Of a stretch of 64,000 bases of DNA, positions 51,151 to 60,486 are shown piece by piece. Both the position numbers and the translations under genes were made by a program. Source of the stretch: Kineosporia corallincola (GTDB lineage: Bacteria; Actinomycetota; Actinomycetes; Actinomycetales; Kineosporiaceae); the NCBI RefSeq assembly GCF_018499875.1, contig NZ_JAHBAY010000003.1, positions 124,001 to 188,000 of the forward strand, in the 5' to 3' direction. The notes below the pieces were generated by a model, which saw only the letters and a program-made list of their open reading frames with translations, did not search any database and was not told the DNA's origin. Each line of letters begins with the position of its first letter. Positions within the stretch are counted from its first letter, which is position 1.

Positions 51151-52983
51151 TCATCCCCCGACGACGGATGAGGTCTTGCAGGCAGTCAGCGGTTTCGCGC
51201 TGCTGGTGGCCGGCTTCACCATGGGCTGGCTGAGCACGACCGGGATCTGCCCGGCGTCGTCCTCGACGACCGGGGTGGACATCACGACGTTCACCGTCCG
51301 GGTCTGGCCGGCAGCAATCGGAATGCTGAGCCGCCAGACCGGATGGTTGTTGTCCGTCCCGGTGACCGGGACCGTCGTCGTGCCGTCCAACTGGGTGAGC
51401 ACGGCGCTGCTCCCCACCGGTCCGTAGATGTCCAGGACGATCCGGTTGCTGCCGTCACGAACCGCCTTGCCCGTGTAACCCCGCTGTATGAGGTCGGTCC
51501 GGACGTTGACGTAGGACGGCAGCCCTTCCCCATCCTTGGGAGCCGTGTTGTCCAGGGTGACCGAGATCTGGCCCACCCTGGCGCTGTTGATGCAGGTGCC
51601 GGGATCGTAGCGAGTGTCCACCTGCAAGTAGGCGTCCATCTTGTTGCCACCGCCGTTGTTGATCACGGCCATGGCGAACGGTCCGGGGTCGCCCGGGATG
51701 GTGCCGGAGATGCTGAGCTGCTCCAGCTGGGACTCGACCTCGTCGTCGTTGGCCCAGAGCAGGAGCCGGCGCTCGCGAATCGGCTCACGCAGAGACTTGA
51801 TCAGCGTCGGGAGGCTGAACTCGCCCTTCGAGAACTTGCCGAACACCGCCTCGACCAGCTCGGTGGTGACCGCGTCGACGTCGCCGGGGTTCTGCCAGCG
51901 CGCGTACACACCCTTGCTGAGGAAGTTCACCGCATTGGACGAATCCACGGTGACGTCACGGACTTTCACCGGACCGGTGGCCGCGAGCATGGCGGCCACC
52001 ACGTTCTGGTCGACCCCGGCGACGAAGTCCGCCTGCTGGTCGGTACGCGCGTGCCACCCGGAGGCGGCCAGCTCACCGGTGTGCGGAAAGTGCGGGCTGG
52101 CGTTGAATCCGGCCCACTCGGTGAGGTCCTTGCCGTAGTGCGCGCGCAGACTGGACGGCACCGCCGAGGCCGGGATCAGCGGCCCCCGGTCGAGCTTGCC
52201 GCGGGACTCGGCGTCCGCCAGCCGCATCCGCCCGTCCTGGGTGCGCAGCTCGGCGAAAGCACCCACCAGACCACCGGTTCCACGTGCCTCGGCGTCCTGC
52301 TGGAGCAGCACGATCCAGGTCTTCTCCTGATCGGCCCCGAGCATGCCGGGCAGCTGCTCGAGCAACGGCACGGCGTCGGCGAACGGACCCCTGGCCGACT
52401 TCAGCGCGGCGTTGAGCGTGGTGACGCCGTCGGCGACCTCGGGGCGCAGCCCGGACGGGTCGAGCTCGTTCACCCTGACGGCGCCGGAGGACACCGCGGC
52501 GGACAGCTCCGGCATGGCGTCGGCCATGGCGCGCAGCGCCGTCACGTCCAGCTGCCCCTGATCACCGGCGCTGCCGCTGGGATTGAGCCGGGGCAGCGCC
52601 TGCTCCAGCGGGCGGGCGGCACCGGTGATGTCGGCCATCACCGCGCTGACCTCACGCGCGGCCCGCAGGTCACGGCCCAGCACGGGCACGTAACCGGCCG
52701 CGCCCCAGACCGGGTCGCCGGTGAGACGGTGCGCGCGCTGGGCGTCGGCACGGACCCGGGTGAGCGTCTCGCCGGCGGCGGTCAGGTCGTAGGCCTGGAG
52801 CTGCGACTGCAACGTCTTGCCGTCCACCCGCAGTGCCTCGACCGCACTGCGCGCCTCACGCGCCCGCACCGCCAGCCAGGCCCCCGCCCCCACGATCGCG
52901 AGCACGCCGAGGGCGGCCACCACCACCCATGGCCTCCGCCCGCGGAGCCACGGCAGCCGGCCGCCCGGATTTTCTTCGCTCAC
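51151..52983 (-). CDS. DUF4012 domain-containing membrane protein
   Basis: About 610 residues from GTG 52983, with GGGGAGG just upstream. There is one N-terminal transmembrane helix (WVVVAALGVLAIVGAGAWLA). A helical segment (residues 45-220) precedes the DUF4012 core: KTWIVLLQQDAEARGTGGLV, LRAHYGKDLTEWAGFNASPH, VDQNVVAAMLAATGPVKVRD and an NGGGNKMDAYLQVDTRYDPG block. DUF4012 proteins occur in actinobacterial and other envelopes, often near exopolysaccharide loci, but have no assigned activity. The family pattern resembles LytR-like outer-leaflet proteins only loosely. It is first in an operon with the Ig-like secreted protein. Confidence 0.8.
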   Translation of the reverse strand: MSEENPGGRLPWLRGRRPWVVVAALGVLAIVGAGAWLAVRAREARSAVEALRVDGKTLQSQLQAYDLTAAGETLTRVRADAQRAHRLTGDPVWGAAGYVPVLGRDLRAAREVSAVMADITGAARPLEQALPRLNPSGSAGDQGQLDVTALRAMADAMPELSAAVSSGAVRVNELDPSGLRPEVADGVTTLNAALKSARGPFADAVPLLEQLPGMLGADQEKTWIVLLQQDAEARGTGGLVGAFAELRTQDGRMRLADAESRGKLDRGPLIPASAVPSSLRAHYGKDLTEWAGFNASPHFPHTGELAASGWHARTDQQADFVAGVDQNVVAAMLAATGPVKVRDVTVDSSNAVNFLSKGVYARWQNPGDVDAVTTELVEAVFGKFSKGEFSLPTLIKSLREPIRERRLLLWANDDEVESQLEQLSISGTIPGDPGPFAMAVINNGGGNKMDAYLQVDTRYDPGTCINSARVGQISVTLDNTAPKDGEGLPSYVNVRTDLIQRGYTGKAVRDGSNRIVLDIYGPVGSSAVLTQLDGTTTVPVTGTDNNHPVWRLSIPIAAGQTRTVNVVMSTPVVEDDAGQIPVVLSQPMVKPATSSAKPLTACKTSSVVGG

Positions 52984-53381
52984 TCGCCTCCCCACGGCGC
53001 GAGTCTGACACAGAGTGAAGGCATGAACACTCTTGGTCCAACGCTTATGGGCCGAACATCCGAGGCGACCATGAGCGACACGCCGGGGGGCGCCGGTCTG
53101 ATCGTCGTCCTCAAGCCCCTTCGGCACAGGGGAAACATGCATGAGCAGCCGGGATGGCCACGCTGCCACCGGTCCGGCCCCCACCTGGGCACGCGCGACC
53201 GCCGGCGGCTGCGGACGCGACAGCCATGAAAGCGCCTCGCGGGTAGTAACGGCCAGTCACCACTAGAGGGGGCCGTGTTCCAGCCTTGTTACGTCACTGA
53301 ACCGCTTCACGACCCCCTCTCCCCATCCCGCTTCGCGCGCCCTAATCTGCGGACAAGGACGTGAGAGAGGAAGTCGAGTTC
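52984..53381. promoter_or_regulatory. 398-base divergent intergenic region
   Basis: It lies between the DUF4012 operon (minus) and the amine-oxidase operon (plus). No gene with family resemblance was found. Promoters for both sides are expected, but I could not fix a -10/-35 pair. A ribosome-binding site GAGGAA precedes ATG 53382 by nine bases. Confidence 0.4.
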
Positions 53382-54572
53382 ATGACGAACGGCATCGGCC
53401 GTGAGCCGGGCGACGTGCTGGACCTGCTGGTCGTCGGGGGCGGCGTGATGGGTCTGTTCACCGCCTACCAGGCGACCCACCAGGCAACCCTGCGGACGGG
53501 CACGCGGGCCCGGGTGGCGGTCGTCGAGGTGGGTGAGATCGGCGACCCGATGACGGCGTCGTTCGGCCGCACCCGCTCCTACCGGCGCGACTACCTGGAC
53601 GCCGCTTACACCCGCTTCGCCGACGAGGCGATCCGGCTCTGGACCGATTTCGAGACCGCCACCGGCACCGGTGTGCTGGTGCGCTGCGGCTGCATGAACA
53701 TCGCCAGCACCTCGATCACCCCCGACCTGGACCGCACCTACGCCTCGCTGAGCACCGCGGTGCTGAACCGGCTGGGCATCCCGGTCACCTCGTACGACAC
53801 CGCCGGCATCGCCGGGCAGTACCCCTACCTCAGGGCCGACCTGGCCGACCTGGATCCGGCGGGCGGCCTGGTCGATCTGCGCACCGTCACCGCGACCTTG
53901 CTGAAATCGCTCTCGGCAGAGGGCGTCACGGTGCACGAGCGCACCACCACGACCAAAATTGTGGACGACGGTGAGCTCCTGACGATCACCACCTCGGCCG
54001 GCACCCTGACCACGCGCTCGCTGGTGATCACGGCCGGGCACGGCACCAACGACGTCCTCTCCCTGCTCCCCGGCAACCGGTTGCGGGTGCCGATCACGAA
54101 GGACCGGCCCAGCGAGGCGCGGTACTACACCCCCACGCCGGAGACCCGGCACCTGTACACGTCCGACCGGATGCCGGTGATGGCCTACCTCGACACCGGG
54201 ATCTACCTGCACCCGATCGTCGAGGGGGTGGCCGACGCGGTGAAGATCGGCTTCTACAACCCGCCGGACATGCCACGCGGCACCACGAGCGTCAACAGCG
54301 TCGGCGACTTCGTCGAGCAGTGCATGCCCGGCCTGCTGGAGGCCACGTCGGTGCCGGTGACCGACACCGACGGCTGCGACTACGACCTGGTCGCCGACGA
54401 CGACTTCGTGCTCGGGCCGGTGCCCGGCTTCCGCAACGTGTTCGTCGGCGTGGGCTGGCGCGGCACCGGCTACAAGTACGCACCCTGGGTGGGCCGCGTG
54501 CTGGCCGAGCTGTCCTGCCAGGAGGGCACCGTCTACGACGTGGCCCGCTTCACCCCCTCGCGTTTCGCCTGA
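53382..54572 (+). CDS. FAD-dependent amine oxidase, sarcosine oxidase / N-methyltryptophan oxidase-like (DAO family)
   Basis: 396 residues from ATG 53382. The FAD-binding N-terminus is LDLLVVGGGVMGLFTAYQAT, then VAVVEVGEIGDPMTASFGRT. The conserved RSYRRDYLDAAYTRFADEAI resembles the arginine-rich MSOX/SoxA motif. YLHPIVEGVADAVKIGFYN and a closing VFVGVGWRGTGYKYAPWVGR complete the fold. MSOX-type enzymes oxidatively remove N-methyl groups from sarcosine, N-methyltryptophan and relatives. A betaine-homocysteine-type methyltransferase follows 26 bases later, so an N-methylated amino compound is a reasonable substrate. Confidence 0.8.
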   Translation: MTNGIGREPGDVLDLLVVGGGVMGLFTAYQATHQATLRTGTRARVAVVEVGEIGDPMTASFGRTRSYRRDYLDAAYTRFADEAIRLWTDFETATGTGVLVRCGCMNIASTSITPDLDRTYASLSTAVLNRLGIPVTSYDTAGIAGQYPYLRADLADLDPAGGLVDLRTVTATLLKSLSAEGVTVHERTTTTKIVDDGELLTITTSAGTLTTRSLVITAGHGTNDVLSLLPGNRLRVPITKDRPSEARYYTPTPETRHLYTSDRMPVMAYLDTGIYLHPIVEGVADAVKIGFYNPPDMPRGTTSVNSVGDFVEQCMPGLLEATSVPVTDTDGCDYDLVADDDFVLGPVPGFRNVFVGVGWRGTGYKYAPWVGRVLAELSCQEGTVYDVARFTPSRFA

Positions 54573-54598
54573 GAACTCTTGCCAGAGAAGGAGCACCG

Positions 54599-55639
54599 AT
54601 GAACCGACCCAGTTCCCGCAGCTTCGCCGAGCGGCTCGCCGACGGCGTGATCATCGGCGCCGAGGGCTACGTGTTCGAGCTCGAGCGGCGTGGCTACATC
54701 AAGGCCGGCCCCTACGTGCCCGAGGTGATCCTCGACGAGCCGGACGCCCTGCGGCAGCTGCACCGCGAGTTCCTGCGGGCCGGCGCCGACGTGATGGTGG
54801 CGCTGACCTACTACGCGCACCGGGAGAAGCTGAAGGACGTCGGCCGCGACGGTCAGCTGGAGGAGCTGAACCGGCAGGCCGTGCGCATCGCCAACGAGAT
54901 CGCCGCCGAGGGCGGGGCCCTGGTGGCGGGCAACATCTGCAACACCTGGTCGTACGACCCGGCACGCCCGGTGGAGTCCGGCGCCGTGGTGCGGGACCAG
55001 TACCTCGAGCAGCTCACCTGGGCCGTCGACGAGGGCGTGGACTTCGTCGTCGCCGAGACCAACGACTTCGTCGGCGAGGCGCTGATCGGCCTGGAGGTGT
55101 GCCAGGAGCTGAACCTGCCGGCCGTGGTCACGTTCGCCAGCGTGCAGCCGGAGAAGACCTACGACGGCTACGACTACGTGGACGCCTGCAAGCGCCTGGC
55201 CGACGCAGGTGCCGCCGTGGTCGGGTTCAACTGCTCGCGCGGTCCGGAGACCCTGATGCCGATGCTCGAGAAACTGCGTGCGGCAGTGGACATCCCGATC
55301 GCGGCCCAGCCGGTTCCCTACCGCACGAACCCGGCCACGCCGGCGTTCGAGTCGCTGACCTCGGCCGACGGCGGGCGCGCGTTCCCGATCGCCCTGGAGC
55401 CCTTCTCGCACACCCGGTTCGAGATGGCCGAATGGGCCCGGCGGGCGGCCGATCTCGGGGTGTCGTACATCGGGATCTGCTGTGGCGGTGCACCGCACCA
55501 CGTGCGCGCGATGGCCGAGGCGCTCGGTCGCGAGACCCCGGCCAGCCGCTACTCCCCCGCCCTCGACCTGCACCCGGTGCTCGGCACTCCCACCGACACC
55601 TCGGCGCAGGACGTGATGGGCGACTGGAGCGCGGCCTGA
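54599..55639 (+). CDS. Homocysteine S-methyltransferase, betaine-homocysteine methyltransferase-like
   Basis: 346 residues from ATG 54599, preceded by AAGGAG. It is a barrel protein of the S-methyltransferase family with the three zinc-binding cysteines: Cys212 in VVGFNCSRGPETLMP, Cys294 and Cys295 in YIGICCGGAPHHVRAMAEAL. The N-terminal GVIIGAEGYVFELERRGYIK and AGADVMVALTYYAHREKLKD resemble betaine-homocysteine methyltransferases more than MmuM. The methyl donor may be glycine betaine or a related onium compound. With the upstream amine oxidase it could strip successive methyl groups from a methylated amine. It is independent of B12, unlike MetH. Confidence 0.82.
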   Translation: MNRPSSRSFAERLADGVIIGAEGYVFELERRGYIKAGPYVPEVILDEPDALRQLHREFLRAGADVMVALTYYAHREKLKDVGRDGQLEELNRQAVRIANEIAAEGGALVAGNICNTWSYDPARPVESGAVVRDQYLEQLTWAVDEGVDFVVAETNDFVGEALIGLEVCQELNLPAVVTFASVQPEKTYDGYDYVDACKRLADAGAAVVGFNCSRGPETLMPMLEKLRAAVDIPIAAQPVPYRTNPATPAFESLTSADGGRAFPIALEPFSHTRFEMAEWARRAADLGVSYIGICCGGAPHHVRAMAEALGRETPASRYSPALDLHPVLGTPTDTSAQDVMGDWSAA

Positions 55640-55658
55640 TCAGCTGCGATCAGGCCGC
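55631..55658. terminator. Bidirectional hairpin between the homocysteine methyltransferase and map genes
   Basis: GCGGCCTGATC (55631-55641) pairs perfectly with 55648-55658 across six bases. The left arm includes the stop codon of the plus-strand gene, and the map stop begins right after the right arm. Confidence 0.8.
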
Positions 55659-56432
55659 TCAGACGGTGGGCAGCGTGAGGATCTCGGCGCCGTCCTCGGT
55701 GATCGCCACGGTGTGCTCACTGTGGGCGGTGCGGCATCCGGTCGCGCTGCGCAGCGTCCACCCGTCGGCGTCGGTGACCAGCTTGGCGGTGTCGACCATC
55801 ACCCACGGCTCCAGGGCCAGCAGCAGGCCGGGACGCAGCTTGTAGCCGCGGCCGGGCCGGCCGGTGTTGGGCACGTGCGGGTCCTGGTGCATGGTCGAGC
55901 CGATGCCGTGCCCGCCGAACTCGACGTTGATCGGGTACCCGGCCTCGGTGAGCACGGTGCCGATGGCGTGGGAGATGTCACCGATGCGGGCGCCCGGCCC
56001 GGCCGCCGCGATGGCCGCGGCCAGGGCCCGCTCGGTGGCCTCGATCAGCGCGACGCTCTCGGCCGGCCGGGAGTCACCCACGATGAAGCTGATGGCGGAG
56101 TCGGCGGCGATGCCGTTCTTGGAGACGGCCAGGTCGAGCGTGACCAGGTCACCATCGGCCAGCTGGTAGTCGTACGGTTTGCCGTGCAGCACGGCGTCGT
56201 TCACCGACGTGCAGATGTAGTGGCCGAAGGGGCCGCGGCCGAACGAGGGCTCGTAGTCGACGTAGCAGGACTCGCCCCCGGCCGCGACGATCATCTCCTG
56301 GGCCCATCGGTTGATGTCGAGCAGGTTGGTGCCGACCTCGCTGCGCTGTTTCGAGGTGTGCAGGATGTCGGCGACCAGGGTGCCGGCCGCCCGGGCACGC
56401 GGCAATTCGCTGGGGGTCAGGATCTCGATCAT
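55659..56432 (-). CDS. map: Methionine aminopeptidase, type I
   Basis: 257 residues. Metal ligands and surroundings are visible: His in GPFGHYICTSVNDAVLHGKP, first Asp in LADGDLVTLDLAVSKNGIAA then DSAISF, His in FGGHGIGSTMHQDPHVPNTG, Glu in GLLLALEPWVMVDTAK, and the last Glu in TAHSEHTVAITEDGAEILTL. It removes the initiator methionine from new proteins. The absence of secY/adk/infA neighbours shows that this is not the copy in the ribosomal operon, so it is probably a second map gene. Divergent from the small XRE regulator. Confidence 0.9.
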   Translation of the reverse strand: MIEILTPSELPRARAAGTLVADILHTSKQRSEVGTNLLDINRWAQEMIVAAGGESCYVDYEPSFGRGPFGHYICTSVNDAVLHGKPYDYQLADGDLVTLDLAVSKNGIAADSAISFIVGDSRPAESVALIEATERALAAAIAAAGPGARIGDISHAIGTVLTEAGYPINVEFGGHGIGSTMHQDPHVPNTGRPGRGYKLRPGLLLALEPWVMVDTAKLVTDADGWTLRSATGCRTAHSEHTVAITEDGAEILTLPTV

Positions 56433-56461
56433 GAAGTGCCTCTACTCGTGCATCCAATAAA

Positions 56462-56484
56462 TATCCCGGTCATATTATCCCGGT
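56462..56484. promoter_or_regulatory. Direct-repeat operator candidate in the map/XRE divergent region
   Basis: TATCCCGGT occurs at 56462-56470 and again at 56476-56484, 14 bases apart, in an otherwise AT-rich promoter-like stretch. The XRE start is 16 bases further. The repeats could be binding sites of the regulator controlling itself and map. Confidence 0.45.
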
Positions 56485-56499
56485 ACTAGAATCGGCGTC

Positions 56500-56784
56500 A
56501 TGGTCAGGTTGCCGCTCACTCCCGAAGAGGTAGAACGTGGGCAGCGCCTCGGTGCTCTCCTGCGGCGCGCCAGGGGCGAGAGGTCCATGCTGCACACCGC
56601 TCTCGACGCCGGGGTCTCCCCCGAGACCCTGCGCAAGATCGAGTCCGGCCGGGTCGCCACCCCTGCCTTCCCCACCATCGCCGCGATCGCCGACGTGCTC
56701 GGCCTCTCGCTCGACGAGGTGTGGTCGCAGATCAACCGGTCGGACCCCGCCGGGCTCACGGGAGAGCAGCGCCTGGCCTCGTAA
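56500..56784 (+). CDS. Small XRE-family helix-turn-helix regulator
   Basis: A 94-residue protein, almost entirely one HTH_3 domain: RGQRLGALLRRARGERSMLH, TALDAGVSPETLRKIESGRV, PAFPTIAAIADVLGLSLDEV. No effector or catalytic domain follows. The recognition helix is SPETLRKIESGR. Start ATG 56500. Direct repeats in the upstream region are likely targets. Confidence 0.85.
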   Translation: MVRLPLTPEEVERGQRLGALLRRARGERSMLHTALDAGVSPETLRKIESGRVATPAFPTIAAIADVLGLSLDEVWSQINRSDPAGLTGEQRLAS

Positions 56785-56819
56785 CGCGCGGCACCGGCCA
56801 GACCACCCGCACAACCACG

Positions 56820-57000
56820 ACCGGTTCCTGCCCCGCCACCGGATCCTGCACCCACCGGTTCCTGCACCCACCGGTTCCTGCACCCGCCGCCTGGTCCCGC
56901 ACCCGCCGCCGGATCCTGCCCCACCACCGGTCCCGCACCAGCCGCCGGTTCAGTCCTCGGCCGCCGGTTCAGTCCTCGGCCGCCGGTTCAGTCCTCGGCC
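56820..57000. repeat. Tandem repeat tract between the XRE and barstar-like genes
   Basis: Two blocks. The first is about four 16-base units of the form ACCGGTTCCTGCACCC (56820-56885), with degenerate copies onward to 56940. The second is three exact 19-base units GCCGCCGGTTCAGTCCTCG at 56941-56959, 56960-56978 and 56979-56997. The third copy of the second block forms the 3' end of the barstar-like gene, including its stop. Confidence 0.9.
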
Positions 57001-57521
57001 GCCGGAGGCAGGTCGGGCAGCAGGATCAGCTCGGTCACCGGCTCCCAGCGCTGCCGGGTGACGTCGGTGTGGTGGGGCAGGCAGGCCAGCACGACGTGGA
57101 ACGGAACCGGTGGGCGGTCCCACCACTCCCCCAGCTCCACGGCCGTGCTCCATTCCCGGGCGGCCATGCGCAAATGATCGGCGAACGTCTCGAACTCGGT
57201 CTGGTCGTCGTCGGCCAGCACCTGCTCCGGCTCTTTCAGCACGAGCACGTGCCCGCCCTGCTGCGGGATCCAGTCCAGGTCGGACAGGCAGTCGCCGAAC
57301 GCCGGCCAGTTCTCGCCGAAGTACCACGGAAACTGGAGCGCCGCCGCGAACTCGTCGAACAACCCCTGCCGGGTGCGGCACTTGCGCCCGCGCACCGTGC
57401 GCACCACCAGCCCGGCCTCCGACCAGCCCCACTGCGCGAGCGCGTGCGAGCGCTCGCCGGCCGGGCGCAGCAGGGGGCGCAGCACCTCCTCGGCCCGCAG
57501 GAGGATTGGCGAGGGCTTCAT
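56988..57521 (-). CDS. Barstar-family (ribonuclease inhibitor-like) protein
   Basis: About 177 residues from ATG 57521 (MKPSPILLRAEEVLRPLLRP). The barstar core is plain: GLFDEFAAALQFPWYFGENW then PAFGDCLSDLDWIP, with the tyrosine, asparagine and aspartates that barstar uses against barnase. The C-terminal half (FADHLRMAAREWSTAVELGE, FHVVLACLPHHTDVTRQRW) extends beyond classical 90-residue barstar. No ribonuclease of the barnase type is visible nearby. It may be an immunity protein without its toxin. It lies downstream of uvrB on the same strand, separated by 137 bases with repeats. Confidence 0.75.
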   Translation of the reverse strand: MKPSPILLRAEEVLRPLLRPAGERSHALAQWGWSEAGLVVRTVRGRKCRTRQGLFDEFAAALQFPWYFGENWPAFGDCLSDLDWIPQQGGHVLVLKEPEQVLADDDQTEFETFADHLRMAAREWSTAVELGEWWDRPPVPFHVVLACLPHHTDVTRQRWEPVTELILLPDLPPAAED

Positions 57522-57600
57522 CGCCGCCCATCGTCTCAAGCCCGTCACCCCGCGCGGGCCCGGACGCACGGATGGAGTAGCCGGAATTCTGGCCAGCCAC

Positions 57601-57651
57601 GCGCCCCCTCACGCCAGGCGCCCCCTCACACCGCGCGCCCCCTCACACCGC
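57601..57651. repeat. Three 17-bp tandem repeats downstream of uvrB
   Basis: Units at 57601-57617, 57618-57634 and 57635-57651; the last two are identical (GCGCCCCCTCACACCGC) and the first differs at its 3' end. They immediately follow the uvrB stop on the minus strand. Confidence 0.9.
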
Positions 57652-57658
57652 GCCGGTG

Positions 57659-59764
<2,106 letters not shown>

Positions 59765-59771
59765 GATGACT

Positions 59772-59794
59772 ACCGTAAGCGCCACCACCGACAG
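59772..59794 (-). promoter_or_regulatory. PafBC/RecA-independent DNA-damage promoter of uvrB
   Basis: Minus-strand reading: CTGTCGGTG (59794-59786), 8 bases, TACGGT (59777-59772), fitting tTGTCRGTG-N8-TANNNT. The hexamer ends seven bases before ATG 59764, which predicts a leaderless mRNA, as for uvrA. Confidence 0.85.
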
Positions 59795-59805
59795 TCTTGT
59801 TCCGC

Positions 59806-60405
59806 CTACTGCCGCAACGGCTCGATCCGGTCTCGCCAGCAGGCGTCCACCTGGGCCAGGGTGGCCGCGAGCGACCCCGAGTTGTCCAGCACGACGTCGG
59901 CGATCGCTGCCCGCTGCTCGTCGGTGGCCTGGGCGTGCATGCGGGCCTCGGCGTCCTCACGGCTCATCCCGCGGTCGTCGACCAGCCGCCGGATGCGCTC
60001 CTCCAGCGGCGCGTACACCACCATGACCAGGTCGTACGTGGCTCGGTCCGGGTTCTCCGCGAGCAACGGCACGTCGTACACCAGCACCGCGCCGGCCGGT
60101 GCGGCCCGCACGATCTCGGCCATCCGCGCCGCCACCCGGGGGTGCACGATGGCGTTCAGCCGGGCCAGCTTCTCGTCGTCCGCGAAGACGATCCTGCCGA
60201 GGGCGGGCCGGTCCAGGCTCTCGTCGTCCCGGAGGATCTTCTCGCCGAACACGGACACGATCTCGGCCAGGCCGCTGGTGCCGGGCTCGACCACCTCGCG
60301 GGCGATCAGGTCGGCGTCCATGATGATCGCGCCGAGATCGGCCAGCCGGCGGGACACCGTGGACTTGCCGGCCCCGATGCCTCCGGTGAGAGCGGTTCGC
60401 ACCAT
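59806..60405 (-). CDS. coaE: Dephospho-CoA kinase
   Basis: 199 residues. The P-loop is [20 protein letters not shown], followed by [20 protein letters not shown], then [16 protein letters not shown] and [10 protein letters not shown]. It phosphorylates the 3'-OH of dephospho-CoA, the last step of CoA synthesis. This is the stand-alone actinobacterial form without the C-terminal UPF0157 domain. It lies downstream of rpsA on the same strand, beyond the rpsA hairpin, and upstream of uvrB. Confidence 0.95.
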   Translation of the reverse strand: MVRTALTGGIGAGKSTVSRRLADLGAIIMDADLIAREVVEPGTSGLAEIVSVFGEKILRDDESLDRPALGRIVFADDEKLARLNAIVHPRVAARMAEIVRAAPAGAVLVYDVPLLAENPDRATYDLVMVVYAPLEERIRRLVDDRGMSREDAEARMHAQATDEQRAAIADVVLDNSGSLAATLAQVDACWRDRIEPLRQ

Positions 60406-60423
60406 GGGCCGCAGTGTAGAACG

Positions 60424-60465
60424 CCGGAAGCCCGGCCCCTCCGTGAGGAGGGACCGGGCTTCCGG
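60424..60465 (-). terminator. Hairpin terminator after rpsA
   Basis: CCGGAAGCCCGG (60424-60435) pairs perfectly with 60454-60465, and inner bases extend the stem (CCCTCC with GGAGGG). It begins about 20 bases after the rpsA stop on the minus strand. Confidence 0.85.
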
Positions 60466-60486
60466 ATCAGGCAGAACCGCCGACGA

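Noticed and set aside
56470-56927. Minus-strand frames with GAGTGGCRIRW-like repeats opposite the XRE gene
   Set aside because: They arise from the 16-bp DNA repeats and from the complement of the XRE gene.
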